From contig LJUI01000014.1 in NCBI GenBank assembly GCA_001303705.1, positions 1-28,551 of the forward strand: a stretch of DNA of 28,551 nucleotides. Direction: 5' to 3'. The notes beneath the pieces were generated by a model, which saw nothing but the letters and a program-made list of their open reading frames with translations, made no database searches and was not told the origin of the DNA. This document shows positions 1 to 7,692 of this stretch, in pieces (position 1 is the stretch's first letter; each line of letters begins with the position of its first letter). Origin of the DNA: a candidate division TA06 bacterium SM23_40 (lineage in GTDB: Bacteria; LJUI01; SM1-40). The position numbers were made by a program, and so were the translations under genes.

Positions 1-1215
<1,215 letters not shown>

Positions 1216-1264
1216 TTAGCTCCCCAGTTGGACGCCACACCTGGGCCGGGCATCGTGGTGGGGA

Positions 1265-1552
1265 TTACTTGATGATGCCGAGAATGTCGTCCTCGCGCAT
1301 GATGATGTACTCTTCATCATCTATCGTCACCTCAGTGCCTGCGTATTTCCCGAAGAGGACTCGGTCGCCCTTCTTGATCTCCATGGGCACACGTTTACCC
1401 TTTTCATCGAGCCTGCCGGCGCCGATCTCTACGACCTTGCCCTGCTGCGGCTTCTCCTTGGCAGTGTCGGGTATGATGATACCTCCCTTTTTGGTTTCCT
1501 CCTCTTCGATGCGCTTCACTAACACGCGGTCAGCAAGCGGTTTAACCTTCAT
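1265..1552 (-). CDS. groES: 10 kDa co-chaperonin GroES
   Basis: Heptameric lid of the GroEL chamber. The 95-residue product has the normal family length and reads [19 protein letters not shown], the mobile loop with [15 protein letters not shown], then GKVVEIGAG and the C-terminal [13 protein letters not shown] and [13 protein letters not shown]. The ATG has GGGAGG about 9 nt upstream. It is the first gene of groES-groEL, behind a leader of roughly 220 nt that carries a hairpin (1589-1609) and a strong sigma70-type promoter (1781-1810). No CIRCE inverted repeat is visible, so HrcA control is not supported here. Confidence 0.98.
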   Translation of the reverse strand: MKVKPLADRVLVKRIEEEETKKGGIIIPDTAKEKPQQGKVVEIGAGRLDEKGKRVPMEIKKGDRVLFGKYAGTEVTIDDEEYIIMREDDILGIIK

Positions 1553-1588
1553 CGCCTCTGCCCTCCCTGGATAGAGGTTGTCAGTTCT

Positions 1589-1609
1589 GGGGACTTCGAT
1601 CGAGTCCCC
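1589..1609 (-). promoter_or_regulatory. Perfect 7-bp hairpin in the groES leader
   Basis: GGGGACT at 1589-1595 and AGTCCCC at 1603-1609 are perfect inverted repeats around a 7-nt spacer, 37 nt upstream of the groES start codon. It lies inside the transcribed leader as predicted from the promoter at 1781-1810. It differs from CIRCE (TTAGCACTC-N9-GAGTGCTAA). It could be an mRNA stem affecting translation or stability, or a repressor operator; the sequence alone does not decide. Confidence 0.45.
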
Positions 1610-1780
1610 GTCCGTGTGTGAACGAGTCTAAAGGTGCTGGTAAGAGTACAACCACTGAACGTACAAAGTAAAGGAAAGCCGACAAACCATTCCGATCTGG
1701 CTGGCCAGCTATCGAACGTGTAGAATTACTACTCCAGATACCGAGGGATCGCTCCAAATCTTCTGCAATTCCCGTGTGCC

Positions 1781-1810
1781 AATATAACCGGGGGGAGGCC
1801 ACGTTGTCAA
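1781..1810 (-). promoter_or_regulatory. Sigma70-type promoter of groES-groEL
   Basis: On the minus strand TTGACA (1805-1810) is followed after 18 nt by TATATT (1781-1786). These are near-consensus housekeeping elements. Transcription would begin near 1773, giving a leader of about 220 nt before groES. No sigma32-like element was recognised. Confidence 0.7.
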
Positions 1811-1992
1811 GGATTTTTTGGCTGCGGCGATGCCCTCGATTGACGCCGAGGGAGCCGTGTAACCTGCCGCGAAGCTGTAGGATACGGAATCGCCGACACC
1901 GTGCGTCCTCCGCGCGCGAACTGCCCCATTCAGGAGCGGACACCGATCGGTCTCAGGGGGCAGAGGCTGCCTCTGGGCCCGGCACCCGAAGG

Positions 1993-2190
1993 GCTCCGGG
2001 AAGGGCACCCGAGGACTCCGGGAAGGGAGCCCACACCACTCCGGCGAGGCCACCACACCACTCCGGCGAGGGCGCCCACACCACTCCGGCGAGATCGCCC
2101 ACAGCACTCCGGGAAGGGCACCCAGAACACTCCGGACAGAGCGCCCACAGCACGCCGCGCTGGGCGCCAACAGCACTCCGGGCAGGCCTG
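1993..2190. repeat. GC-rich 23-bp tandem repeat array, about 8 copies
   Basis: The core ACTCCGG recurs at 2015, 2038, 2060, 2083, 2106, 2129, 2152 (degenerate) and 2175, with a variant at 1993. Spacing is 22-23 bp. Each unit continues with GAGGGCGCCCACA-like sequence containing the palindrome GGGCGCCC. A period that is not a multiple of three, together with the absence of a recognisable protein, makes the open frames across it GC artefacts. The array fills most of the gap between the groE promoter and the gene ending at 2222. The rest of 1811-2221 holds only a CCCTCG/CGAGGG stem at 1833-1852 and nothing else I recognise. Confidence 0.85.
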
Positions 2191-2221
2191 CTGGCGGATC
2201 CGGCCCGCGAGGCTGCGAGCG

Positions 2222-2728
2222 TCAGTCACGGTGCCAATCGATCCTGACGAGTTTCTCTCTATCGCTGAATTTGTAGTCGATGCTTCCCCTGTGTGCTCGA
2301 AAGACGATCCGTCCGATTCTGAGCGCGAGGCTCTCAGTGGTTGTCTGCACAACCAGCATCCTTTCCCCCTCTTCTATCTTGATGATCCGCTCGAGGGGGT
2401 TCTTCTCCGCCCCGCGCTGCTCTTCATTTCGGATCAGATTGCGGATATCCTCAAGGTGCTCCGGAAGATAGTGGCCACTCAAGGTGACGATCCCCATCGG
2501 ATATTGATCCTCGATCTTCCGACAGGCCGGACACTTCTGCAGCAGTGTCTGTTTCCTGCGGTGTAGCTTATGGGATAGCTCGTCGTCTCTCCGCCACCTC
2601 TTATCGTGGAATACCAGTCCGCATGTCGGACAGACAGTGGGCTCTCGATACCCGCCACGGCGGAGGTAGGGATCTTCGAGATGAGGATCGACGCCGCGGC
2701 GCACATAGACTCTGCGCTTCCGAGCCAT
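2222..2728 (-). CDS. BCAM0308-type zinc-ribbon protein of unknown function
   Basis: A 168-residue cytoplasmic protein resembling the conserved BCAM0308 family, recalled from family pattern rather than searched. It has a basic N-terminus (ARKRRVYVRR), a paired CxxC zinc site (Cys33/Cys36 in CPTCGLVFHD and Cys66/Cys69 in CPACRK), then the characteristic YPMGIVTLSGHYLPEH and LIRNEEQRGAEKNPLERI blocks and a C-terminal region reminiscent of NMD3-like RNA-binding folds. I chose the ATG at 2726-2728 because AGAGGA lies 5 nt upstream; a GTG at 2741-2743 would add five residues but has no better ribosome site. No biochemical role is known to me. It lies downstream of tRNA-Val on the same strand. Confidence 0.85.
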   Translation of the reverse strand: MARKRRVYVRRGVDPHLEDPYLRRGGYREPTVCPTCGLVFHDKRWRRDDELSHKLHRRKQTLLQKCPACRKIEDQYPMGIVTLSGHYLPEHLEDIRNLIRNEEQRGAEKNPLERIIKIEEGERMLVVQTTTESLALRIGRIVFRAHRGSIDYKFSDREKLVRIDWHRD

Positions 2729-2789
2729 GATGTTCCTCTGCACAGACTATTAGAGGCCGCTGCCACCGACGGCCCGCACACGTTCAACT

Positions 2790-2915
2790 GGGACCCGGGT
2801 CATCCCTAGAACCGGGGTTATCCGCAAACCCGGGTCATCCTGAGGACTCAGGTCACCCCGAGGATCTGGTTCATCCTCAGGATCTAGGCCATCCTCAGAC
2901 CCTGTTCATCCTCAG
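2790..2915. repeat. Degenerate 18-bp tandem repeat array, about 7 copies
   Basis: A GGTCATCC-like core recurs at 2798, 2816, 2833, 2851, 2869, 2887 and 2904, so the period is 17-18 bp. The linker drifts from CTAGAACC-like to TCAGGATC-like sequence. The array sits between the tRNA-Val 3' end and the start of the BCAM0308-type gene, ending only a few bases from the tRNA. No coding potential is evident. Confidence 0.8.
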
Positions 2916-2919
2916 TAGA

Positions 2920-2996
2920 TGGTGGGCGAAACAGGACTCGAACCTGTGACTTCCTGCGTGTAAGGCAGGCGCTCTTCCAGACTGAGCTATTCGCCC
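2920..2996 (-). tRNA. tRNA-Val (anticodon TAC)
   Basis: The reverse strand folds as a cloverleaf: acceptor GGGCGAA/TTCGCCC, D-arm with AGCTCAGTCTGGAAGAGC, anticodon stem CCTGC/GCAGG around loop CTTACAC (anticodon TAC, reading GUA and related valine codons), and T-arm with GGTTCGAGTCC. The discriminator base is A and a genomic CCA follows (2920-2922). Confidence 0.97.
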
Positions 2997-3040
2997 GACT
3001 TCCGCGGTTGTGAGACGTGAAGCCATTCCTCTTGTGCCGA

Positions 3041-3070
3041 GATAGACACCCGGACGTGACAGTAGGTCAA
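3041..3070 (-). promoter_or_regulatory. Possible promoter of tRNA-Val
   Basis: On the minus strand TTGACC (3065-3070), an 18-nt spacer and TCTATC (3041-3046) lie about 45 nt before the tRNA 5' end. The -10 element is weak, so read-through from the upstream lipoprotein/DUF3098 operon is an alternative. Confidence 0.35.
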
Positions 3071-3081
3071 CGTATGAGGTG

Positions 3082-3327
3082 TCATCTGAGAAGAATGGCT
3101 ACAGGTATGAGCACACAGTATCCGAGGACGAGCAATATGGGTGCGAGAGTGATCGAACCTCGGGCGAGGGTAAAGAAGCCCGCTCCGATCGCCACGATGC
3201 CGATGGCAAAGAGCGCGTAATTCTTCATGGTGAAGCCCAACGGGGGTTCCTCTGCCCTGGGCCGCTTCTTCTCTCGTTTGGGCTTGGTTCGTTCCCGCCC
3301 CTTCTTCTTCTCGCTGTTCTTGCTCAC
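3082..3327 (-). CDS. DUF3098-like small two-helix membrane protein
   Basis: An 81-residue inner-membrane protein. A very basic cytoplasmic N-terminus (about 30 residues, many Lys/Arg) is followed by two hydrophobic segments, roughly residues 37-55 and 61-80. The second begins with SITLAPILLVLGY, which closely matches the RITLAPIVVLIGF-type block of DUF3098 proteins as I remember them. The start is a GTG at 3325-3327, preceded by GAGGGAG with a 7-nt spacer. The gene begins 13 nt after the stop of the larger lipoprotein gene and is probably its operon partner. Function unknown. Confidence 0.75.
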   Translation of the reverse strand: MSKNSEKKKGRERTKPKREKKRPRAEEPPLGFTMKNYALFAIGIVAIGAGFFTLARGSITLAPILLVLGYCVLIPVAILLR

Positions 3328-3340
3328 ACGCTATCTCCCT

Positions 3341-5128
3341 CTAGTCCTCTTCTCTACCGACAGGCATCACTTCTTCGCCCCGTTCGACCTCGACGATATT
3401 GCCCTCTCGGATCATGAAGAACCGATACCCGGGATCGCGTATTCTAGCTCTCAGTGTGACGATGCCGGATGCGCCAGCCCGCGCACCGAACTCCTCGAGC
3501 CTGACGCGGAGTCCTTCCCGATCGGTGGGGCCGTAGGCCAGACATTCCGCGAGCACAGCCATCGCATCGTATCCGAGGGCTGCCGTGGCGTTTGCTGCCG
3601 ATCCATAGCGACGCCGATAACGCTCGGCGAACCCGGAGGTGGCGATCGAAGGTCCTTCGTTGGATTGGGGGACAACGAAGACGGCTCCCTCGACGTACTG
3701 CTCACCCATCAGTACGACTCGTTCGGAATTCCAGCCATCGCTTCCGAGCAGTTGGGCTTCCACATCGTAGTATCTGAGCTGTGGCGCGATGAGTATTATC
3801 TCGTCCGGGAATCCCGGGATAAAAACCGCCTCCGGCTCGGCGCCACGGATGTTCAGTATGTTTTCGCTGAAGTCGGTCGTGCCGAGATCATACGATTCCT
3901 CAGCGACTATGGTGCCGCCGCCCCTTCGCACACCTTCGCGGAAGCTGCTGGCGACGCCGTATCCGTACGTGTCACTGGGATGGAGGATAGCCAGCTTCTG
4001 GAGTCCCATCTCTTCGGTGGCAAAGGCGCCAATAGCCCGTCCCTGGTCGGTAGAGCTCGGGTTCAGCTGGAATATATACTGCCCGATCGTAGAGATGCGC
4101 TGCTCGGTCGCGGTGGGCGAGATGAGGGGCACACCGCGTGCATTGGCAAGACCGGCCACGGCTATCGTGGAGCTGCTGAGGACCGGGCCGATGAGCGCGA
4201 TGACGCCCTCATCGTCGATCAGTTGCTGGGCCGTCCTGAGTGCATCGACGGGATCCCCATGAGTGTCACCGATGATGAGCGATAGTGCGGCACGGTTGAC
4301 CTGATTGAACTCCTCGGTGGCCAGCTCAACGCCTTCGCGGACCGCCTTCCCGTAGTCGCTGTACCGCCCCGTGAGCGGAGCGAGTACACCGACTCGACGC
4401 GGTTGCACGAGAGCTGGCGGTCGATCCGCGCCGATGAGCGCCTCAGCCCGGCTCGCGTACTCGCCGTCGGGATAATGCTGAAGGTATCGTTCTAGATATG
4501 CCCTGCCACGCTCTCTGTGCCCTGCTGATAGTTCCTTACTGCCGAGATTAAACAGAAGGGAGCCACGCACATCCGCCGGTGCGGGTCGGTTCACGAGTTC
4601 TCTGAGTTCCGATCTCGCGAGACGGGTTTCGATGAGGCGCTGGAGGGCATCCCTTCCCTGTTCCAGAAGGACCTCGTCAGTACTCCTCTCGATCAGATCC
4701 ATATAGGCCGTGGCGGCGGGTACATAGCGTTCCTCCTCCACGTACGACTGCGCCAAGATGAGCAGGGCATCGTCGAAGAACGGACTTGACGGGAAGTCGC
4801 GCCCAATGCGTGTGGCGTATGCGATCGCTCCGTCGTATCGTTCAAGCGCGAAGTAGGAGAGGGACAGCATGTACGCAGCATCGTCAGCTCGTTCGGAGAT
4901 TTCGTACTCCTCGAGGATGATGCCGAATTCAACAACGGCGCGCTCGTACTGACTCGCGTCGTAGTAGTCGACCCCTCTATCGAAACGGGCCTCTGCCGCT
5001 GTCTCGATCTGATTACGTTCTTCGCCTCCTGGTGCAGGAGGACGAAGGCTGGCACATCCGACTAGCAGAAGGACGGTTGCCGCCAGCGGCCGTGTGATGT
5101 GTCGAATCACTCTCTCCACTCCAGACAT
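3341..5128 (-). CDS. Lipoprotein with TPR region fused to a periplasmic substrate-binding domain (LpoA-like)
   Basis: A 595-residue predicted lipoprotein. The ATG at 5126-5128 gives a signal peptide ending in the lipobox LLVGC, with Cys25 as the lipidated residue; the longer open frame upstream would bury this and is rejected. Residues about 45-235 are helical TPR-like repeats (RGVDYYDASQYERAVVEF, DDALLILAQSYVEEERY) of the kind seen in YbgF/BamD proteins. Residues about 245-560 form a type I periplasmic-binding fold of the branched-chain amino-acid receptor class (RVGVLAPLTGRYSDYGKAV, ALIGPVLSSSTIAVA, VAILHPSDTYGYG-like blocks). No permease or ATPase gene is adjacent, so a role like that of LpoA, an outer-membrane activator of penicillin-binding proteins, is more likely than transport. 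That role is inferred from architecture. Confidence 0.85.
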   Translation of the reverse strand: MSGVERVIRHITRPLAATVLLLVGCASLRPPAPGGEERNQIETAAEARFDRGVDYYDASQYERAVVEFGIILEEYEISERADDAAYMLSLSYFALERYDGAIAYATRIGRDFPSSPFFDDALLILAQSYVEEERYVPAATAYMDLIERSTDEVLLEQGRDALQRLIETRLARSELRELVNRPAPADVRGSLLFNLGSKELSAGHRERGRAYLERYLQHYPDGEYASRAEALIGADRPPALVQPRRVGVLAPLTGRYSDYGKAVREGVELATEEFNQVNRAALSLIIGDTHGDPVDALRTAQQLIDDEGVIALIGPVLSSSTIAVAGLANARGVPLISPTATEQRISTIGQYIFQLNPSSTDQGRAIGAFATEEMGLQKLAILHPSDTYGYGVASSFREGVRRGGGTIVAEESYDLGTTDFSENILNIRGAEPEAVFIPGFPDEIILIAPQLRYYDVEAQLLGSDGWNSERVVLMGEQYVEGAVFVVPQSNEGPSIATSGFAERYRRRYGSAANATAALGYDAMAVLAECLAYGPTDREGLRVRLEEFGARAGASGIVTLRARIRDPGYRFFMIREGNIVEVERGEEVMPVGREED

Positions 5129-5159
5129 AGGGGCAGAATGCAGGGCTGAATCCTTCGGG

Positions 5160-5188
5160 AGCATACCCCCATAGACGGTTGCTGTCAA
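5160..5188 (-). promoter_or_regulatory. Promoter of the LpoA-like lipoprotein gene
   Basis: On the minus strand TTGACA (5183-5188), a 17-nt spacer and TATGCT (5160-5165) lie about 30 nt before the start codon at 5128. Near-consensus RpoD promoter, divergent from the one at 5224-5252. Confidence 0.75.
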
Positions 5189-5223
5189 TCGAAAAGCGAC
5201 CTGGCGGGAAGACATTTTTCCAC

Positions 5224-5252
5224 TTGACGGACATGTGTCCATCATGTAGTCT
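5224..5252 (+). promoter_or_regulatory. Promoter of the EIIA gene with an internal palindrome
   Basis: TTGACG (5224-5229), a 17-nt spacer and TAGTCT (5247-5252). The spacer contains GGACATGTGTCC (5229-5240), an inverted repeat with 5-bp arms lying between the -35 and -10 elements, where a bound protein could block polymerase. The operator reading is inference; the promoter is well supported. Confidence 0.65.
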
Positions 5253-5319
5253 GGGGGCCGATCGGTGAATGAAAGCACCTCGGCACAGCCGCTTGTCACC
5301 GTTCCGTGGGAGCAGACTG

Positions 5320-5781
5320 ATGTCCATCTTTGAGCGCCTCTCCCCTGAGCGCGTCAATCTCAATCTGGCCGCAAGTACCAAGGACGAAGTCCTCGAAGAG
5401 CTCACCAATCTTCTGGCGATCGATGCCAAGGCCAGGAGAATCCTCATCGCTACCCTGAAGAAGAGAGAAGCACTCGGGTCCACCGGAGTGGGGAATGGGA
5501 TCGCCATCCCCCATTGCAGATCGCTGGTCGTCGACAGGATGTCCCTCGCTGTAGGACGGTCGGCGAACGGAATCGATTTCGGGGCCCACGATAAGAAGAA
5601 AGTCTACTATTTCTTCCTCATCGTCGCACCGCCCCAGGACGCAGCCAACCAGTACCTGATCACCCTGGGCAAGATCGCCCAGGTGACACGGGAGATGACG
5701 AAACAGGGCGGGTATCCCGATATCGATGATGCCGTGGCATTCCTCAAGTATCTGTCCGAAGTCGAAGCAAAGATCGCATAG
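5320..5781 (+). CDS. PTS EIIA domain protein of the PtsN/fructose type
   Basis: A 153-residue single-domain EIIA. The block GSTGVGNGIAIPHCR carries the phosphorylatable His65, and GIDFGAHDKKKVYYFFLIVAP matches the following beta-strand region of EIIA-Ntr/fructose proteins. The chosen ATG (5320-5322) has GGGAG with a 7-nt spacer and gives the usual MSIFERLSPERVNLNL start. No EIIB or EIIC gene is in view, so a regulatory (EIIA-Ntr-like) role is likelier than sugar uptake. The promoter is at 5224-5252; the next gene starts 22 nt after the stop. Confidence 0.88.
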   Translation: MSIFERLSPERVNLNLAASTKDEVLEELTNLLAIDAKARRILIATLKKREALGSTGVGNGIAIPHCRSLVVDRMSLAVGRSANGIDFGAHDKKKVYYFFLIVAPPQDAANQYLITLGKIAQVTREMTKQGGYPDIDDAVAFLKYLSEVEAKIA

Positions 5782-5803
5782 TGATCGTACAGGAGAAGGG
5801 AAT

Positions 5804-6229
5804 ATGCACCCTCAATTGGAGCTTCTCATTATGCTCCATGACGTCGACCTTTTGCTGAAGGAGCTGGAGAACGCCAACAGAGCCAGGCAGGAGAGCGATT
5901 TCGGATTCGTCATAAGTCGTCATGAGGAGGTAGCCGCGGCTAAGGGGCAGATCGAACAGCAGCTCGACAGCGACCTGTTACAGGAGTACCGGAGACTGGA
6001 GACAAGGTATGGGAGGGCAGTTGCCCCCGTGGTCGGAGGGGTCTGCTATGGATGCTTCATGAGACTGCCCACCGATATCTCGGTGAGCAAGCAGCGCAAC
6101 GAGGAACTATTTCGGTGCATCAACTGCGGACGTTACCTCTATTGGGTCGCAAAGCAGCCCAATTCTGCCACCGGTGATTCTCAGGAAGCGCCGTCCTCAC
6201 GCAAGAGACGGCGGACCGGAAGGTCCTGA
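5804..6229 (+). CDS. Small C4-type zinc-ribbon protein
   Basis: A 141-residue soluble protein. The N-terminal 70 residues are helical and possibly coiled coil (LELLIMLHDVDLLLKELENA). A four-cysteine zinc ribbon follows: CYGC at 81-84 and CINC at 105-108, in the spacing of the C4-type zinc-ribbon family associated with bacterial CT398-like proteins. Most relatives have a longer coiled coil, so this is a short version. The C-terminus is basic (KRRRTGRS). AGGAGAAGGG lies just before the ATG. It is co-transcribed with the EIIA gene 22 nt upstream and converges on the CorC-like gene, 13 nt away. Confidence 0.82.
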   Translation: MHPQLELLIMLHDVDLLLKELENANRARQESDFGFVISRHEEVAAAKGQIEQQLDSDLLQEYRRLETRYGRAVAPVVGGVCYGCFMRLPTDISVSKQRNEELFRCINCGRYLYWVAKQPNSATGDSQEAPSSRKRRRTGRS

Positions 6230-6242
6230 GTACGATTGCCGA

Positions 6243-7076
6243 TCATTCGGACGGCTTTTTCCGGATCCGCACTCGGTAGACCCTCTGTTTGCTCGCTTCG
6301 AGCACCTCGATCACGACGTTATCGATAATCACTCTCTCACCAGGTCGGGGGATACGCTCCAGGTTGCTCACTATCAGGCCCCCCAACGTGTGGAGGTCCT
6401 CTCTTGCGAGCTCCGTCCCGAGCAGCATGTTGAGTTCGTCGAGCTCGATTCCCGCGTTCACCACATATGATCCATCCTCGAGCGCTTTGGAGACGATCTC
6501 CTCACGATCGAGCTCATCGCGGAGGTCACCGACGATCTCCTCTATTAGATCTTCCAGAGTCACCAGGCCGCTAATACCTCCGTACTCATCAATAACCATC
6601 GCTATCGATATTCTCTTCCGCTGGAATTCCCGGATTGCATCCAGTACTCGCTTCGACTCGGGGATGAAGTAGGGGAGCCGGATGAACTCCACAGCCCGGA
6701 GATCTTCTCCTCTTCCCCAGAAACGCAGTAACTCCTTCACGTGAACGATTCCGATGACATTATCGATCTGCCCGTCGTAGACGGGCATCCGGGAGAACCC
6801 CTTGTGGTGGAAAAGCCGCAGAACCTCATCAATGGGGGCATCCGCCTCGATGCACACCATGTCGACGCGGGGGATCATCACTACCTCCACCGGAGTCTCG
6901 CCCATCTCGAATATCTTGGTAATCATCACCTCTTCATCCTCGGTGATGATCCCTTCCTCCTCGCTCTGAGCGATGATCTCCTTGATCTCGTCCTCGCTGG
7001 CCGGCACGCGACGACGCGGAAACGGCAGATATTTCAATAACTTCAAGATCGCGCTCAAGACTCGGTTATTCTCCAT
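6243..7076 (-). CDS. CorC/HlyC-like CBS-pair protein (no DUF21 membrane domain)
   Basis: A 277-residue protein with a short N-terminal helix, a tandem CBS pair (about residues 75-190, with VMIPRVDMVCIEADAP and GFSRMPVYDGQIDNVIGIVHVKELL), the linker motif MVIDEYGGISGLVTLEDLIEEIVGDL and a C-terminal CorC_HlyC transporter-associated domain (about 205-270, HTLGGLIVSNLERIPRPGE). Classical CorC-family magnesium/cobalt exporters carry an N-terminal DUF21 membrane domain; here it is absent, as in E. coli CorC. The likely role is regulation of a membrane ion transporter. It overlaps the DUF502 gene by 22 nt, which points to translational coupling. Confidence 0.92.
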   Translation of the reverse strand: MENNRVLSAILKLLKYLPFPRRRVPASEDEIKEIIAQSEEEGIITEDEEVMITKIFEMGETPVEVVMIPRVDMVCIEADAPIDEVLRLFHHKGFSRMPVYDGQIDNVIGIVHVKELLRFWGRGEDLRAVEFIRLPYFIPESKRVLDAIREFQRKRISIAMVIDEYGGISGLVTLEDLIEEIVGDLRDELDREEIVSKALEDGSYVVNAGIELDELNMLLGTELAREDLHTLGGLIVSNLERIPRPGERVIIDNVVIEVLEASKQRVYRVRIRKKPSE

Positions 7077-7690
7077 TTATCTAGATCGGTCTCGTAGGGC
7101 AGGACCATACCTCCCGAGATGACGATCTTCATTCCCCACTCGACTGTCATCGATGTGGAGATGATCTCCTCCTCAGGAATGAGGAGATACCATCCGGAGG
7201 TGGGATTCGGGCATGTCGGGAGAAAGACATTCTGGGCATACCGGGGAGGATCATCGTTGATCTTCCACTTTCGGTCACTGGTGACGAATCCGATGCCCAG
7301 CATTCCCTTTCGGGGGAATTCGACGAGCACCACCTTTCGGAACGCCGCCTTGTCGACAAACAAGGTCTCGGTCAGCTGTCGGGCCGATGTGTAGACAGAC
7401 CGGATCAGCGGAAGCCTGGTGATGAGCAGTTCACCGAACCGTAGCAGCTGGCGCCCGAGGAAGCTCGAAGTGACCAGTCCAATGAGATAAATGAGGATGA
7501 TCATCGCAATGAGTCCGAGTAGTGCGTTGACGAAGTTGGGGAGCTGCTCGAGCTGAGGGATCTGACGGATCGCTCGTCCGAAGATATCTCCAACTTTGCT
7601 GATGAAGAACCAGAGGACGAGAACCGTCAATGCGAGCGGCAGAATGGCGATCAGCCCCGTAGCGAAGTTTTTCCTGAATCCTCTAGGCAT
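7055..7690 (-). CDS. DUF502 family membrane protein
   Basis: A 211-residue inner-membrane protein. Two strong hydrophobic segments (about residues 10-32 and 55-78) are followed by a soluble C-terminal domain with the family-typical PLIRSVYTSARQLTETLF, VVLVEFPRKGMLGIGFVT and an LPTCPNPTSGWYLLIPEEE block. Function is unknown in the family. It starts 2 nt after the stop of the sirtuin gene and overlaps the CorC-like gene, making a tight three-gene unit. The association with a CorC-like protein hints at ion homeostasis, but that is only context. Confidence 0.93.
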   Translation of the reverse strand: MPRGFRKNFATGLIAILPLALTVLVLWFFISKVGDIFGRAIRQIPQLEQLPNFVNALLGLIAMIILIYLIGLVTSSFLGRQLLRFGELLITRLPLIRSVYTSARQLTETLFVDKAAFRKVVLVEFPRKGMLGIGFVTSDRKWKINDDPPRYAQNVFLPTCPNPTSGWYLLIPEEEIISTSMTVEWGMKIVISGGMVLPYETDLDKWRITES

Positions 7691-7692
7691 AC

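Noticed and set aside
1553-1800. CIRCE/HrcA operator upstream of groES
   Set aside because: No TTAGCACTC-N9-GAGTGCTAA-like sequence on either strand.
1709-2566. Several long open frames on both strands across the 23-bp repeats
   Set aside because: A 23-bp period shifts frame in every unit and GC-rich sequence lacks stops; no protein signal.
1993-2915. CRISPR array
   Set aside because: Units of 18 and 23 bp are contiguous without unique spacers, and no cas genes are present.
3227-4285. 352-codon plus-strand open frame
   Set aside because: Antisense of the LpoA-like lipoprotein gene and the DUF3098-like gene; no domain.
6237-6261. Terminator GCCG...CGGC followed by TTTTT between the converging zinc-ribbon and CorC-like genes
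   Set aside because: The stem is only 4 bp with a poor loop and overlaps the CorC-like coding end; too weak to call.
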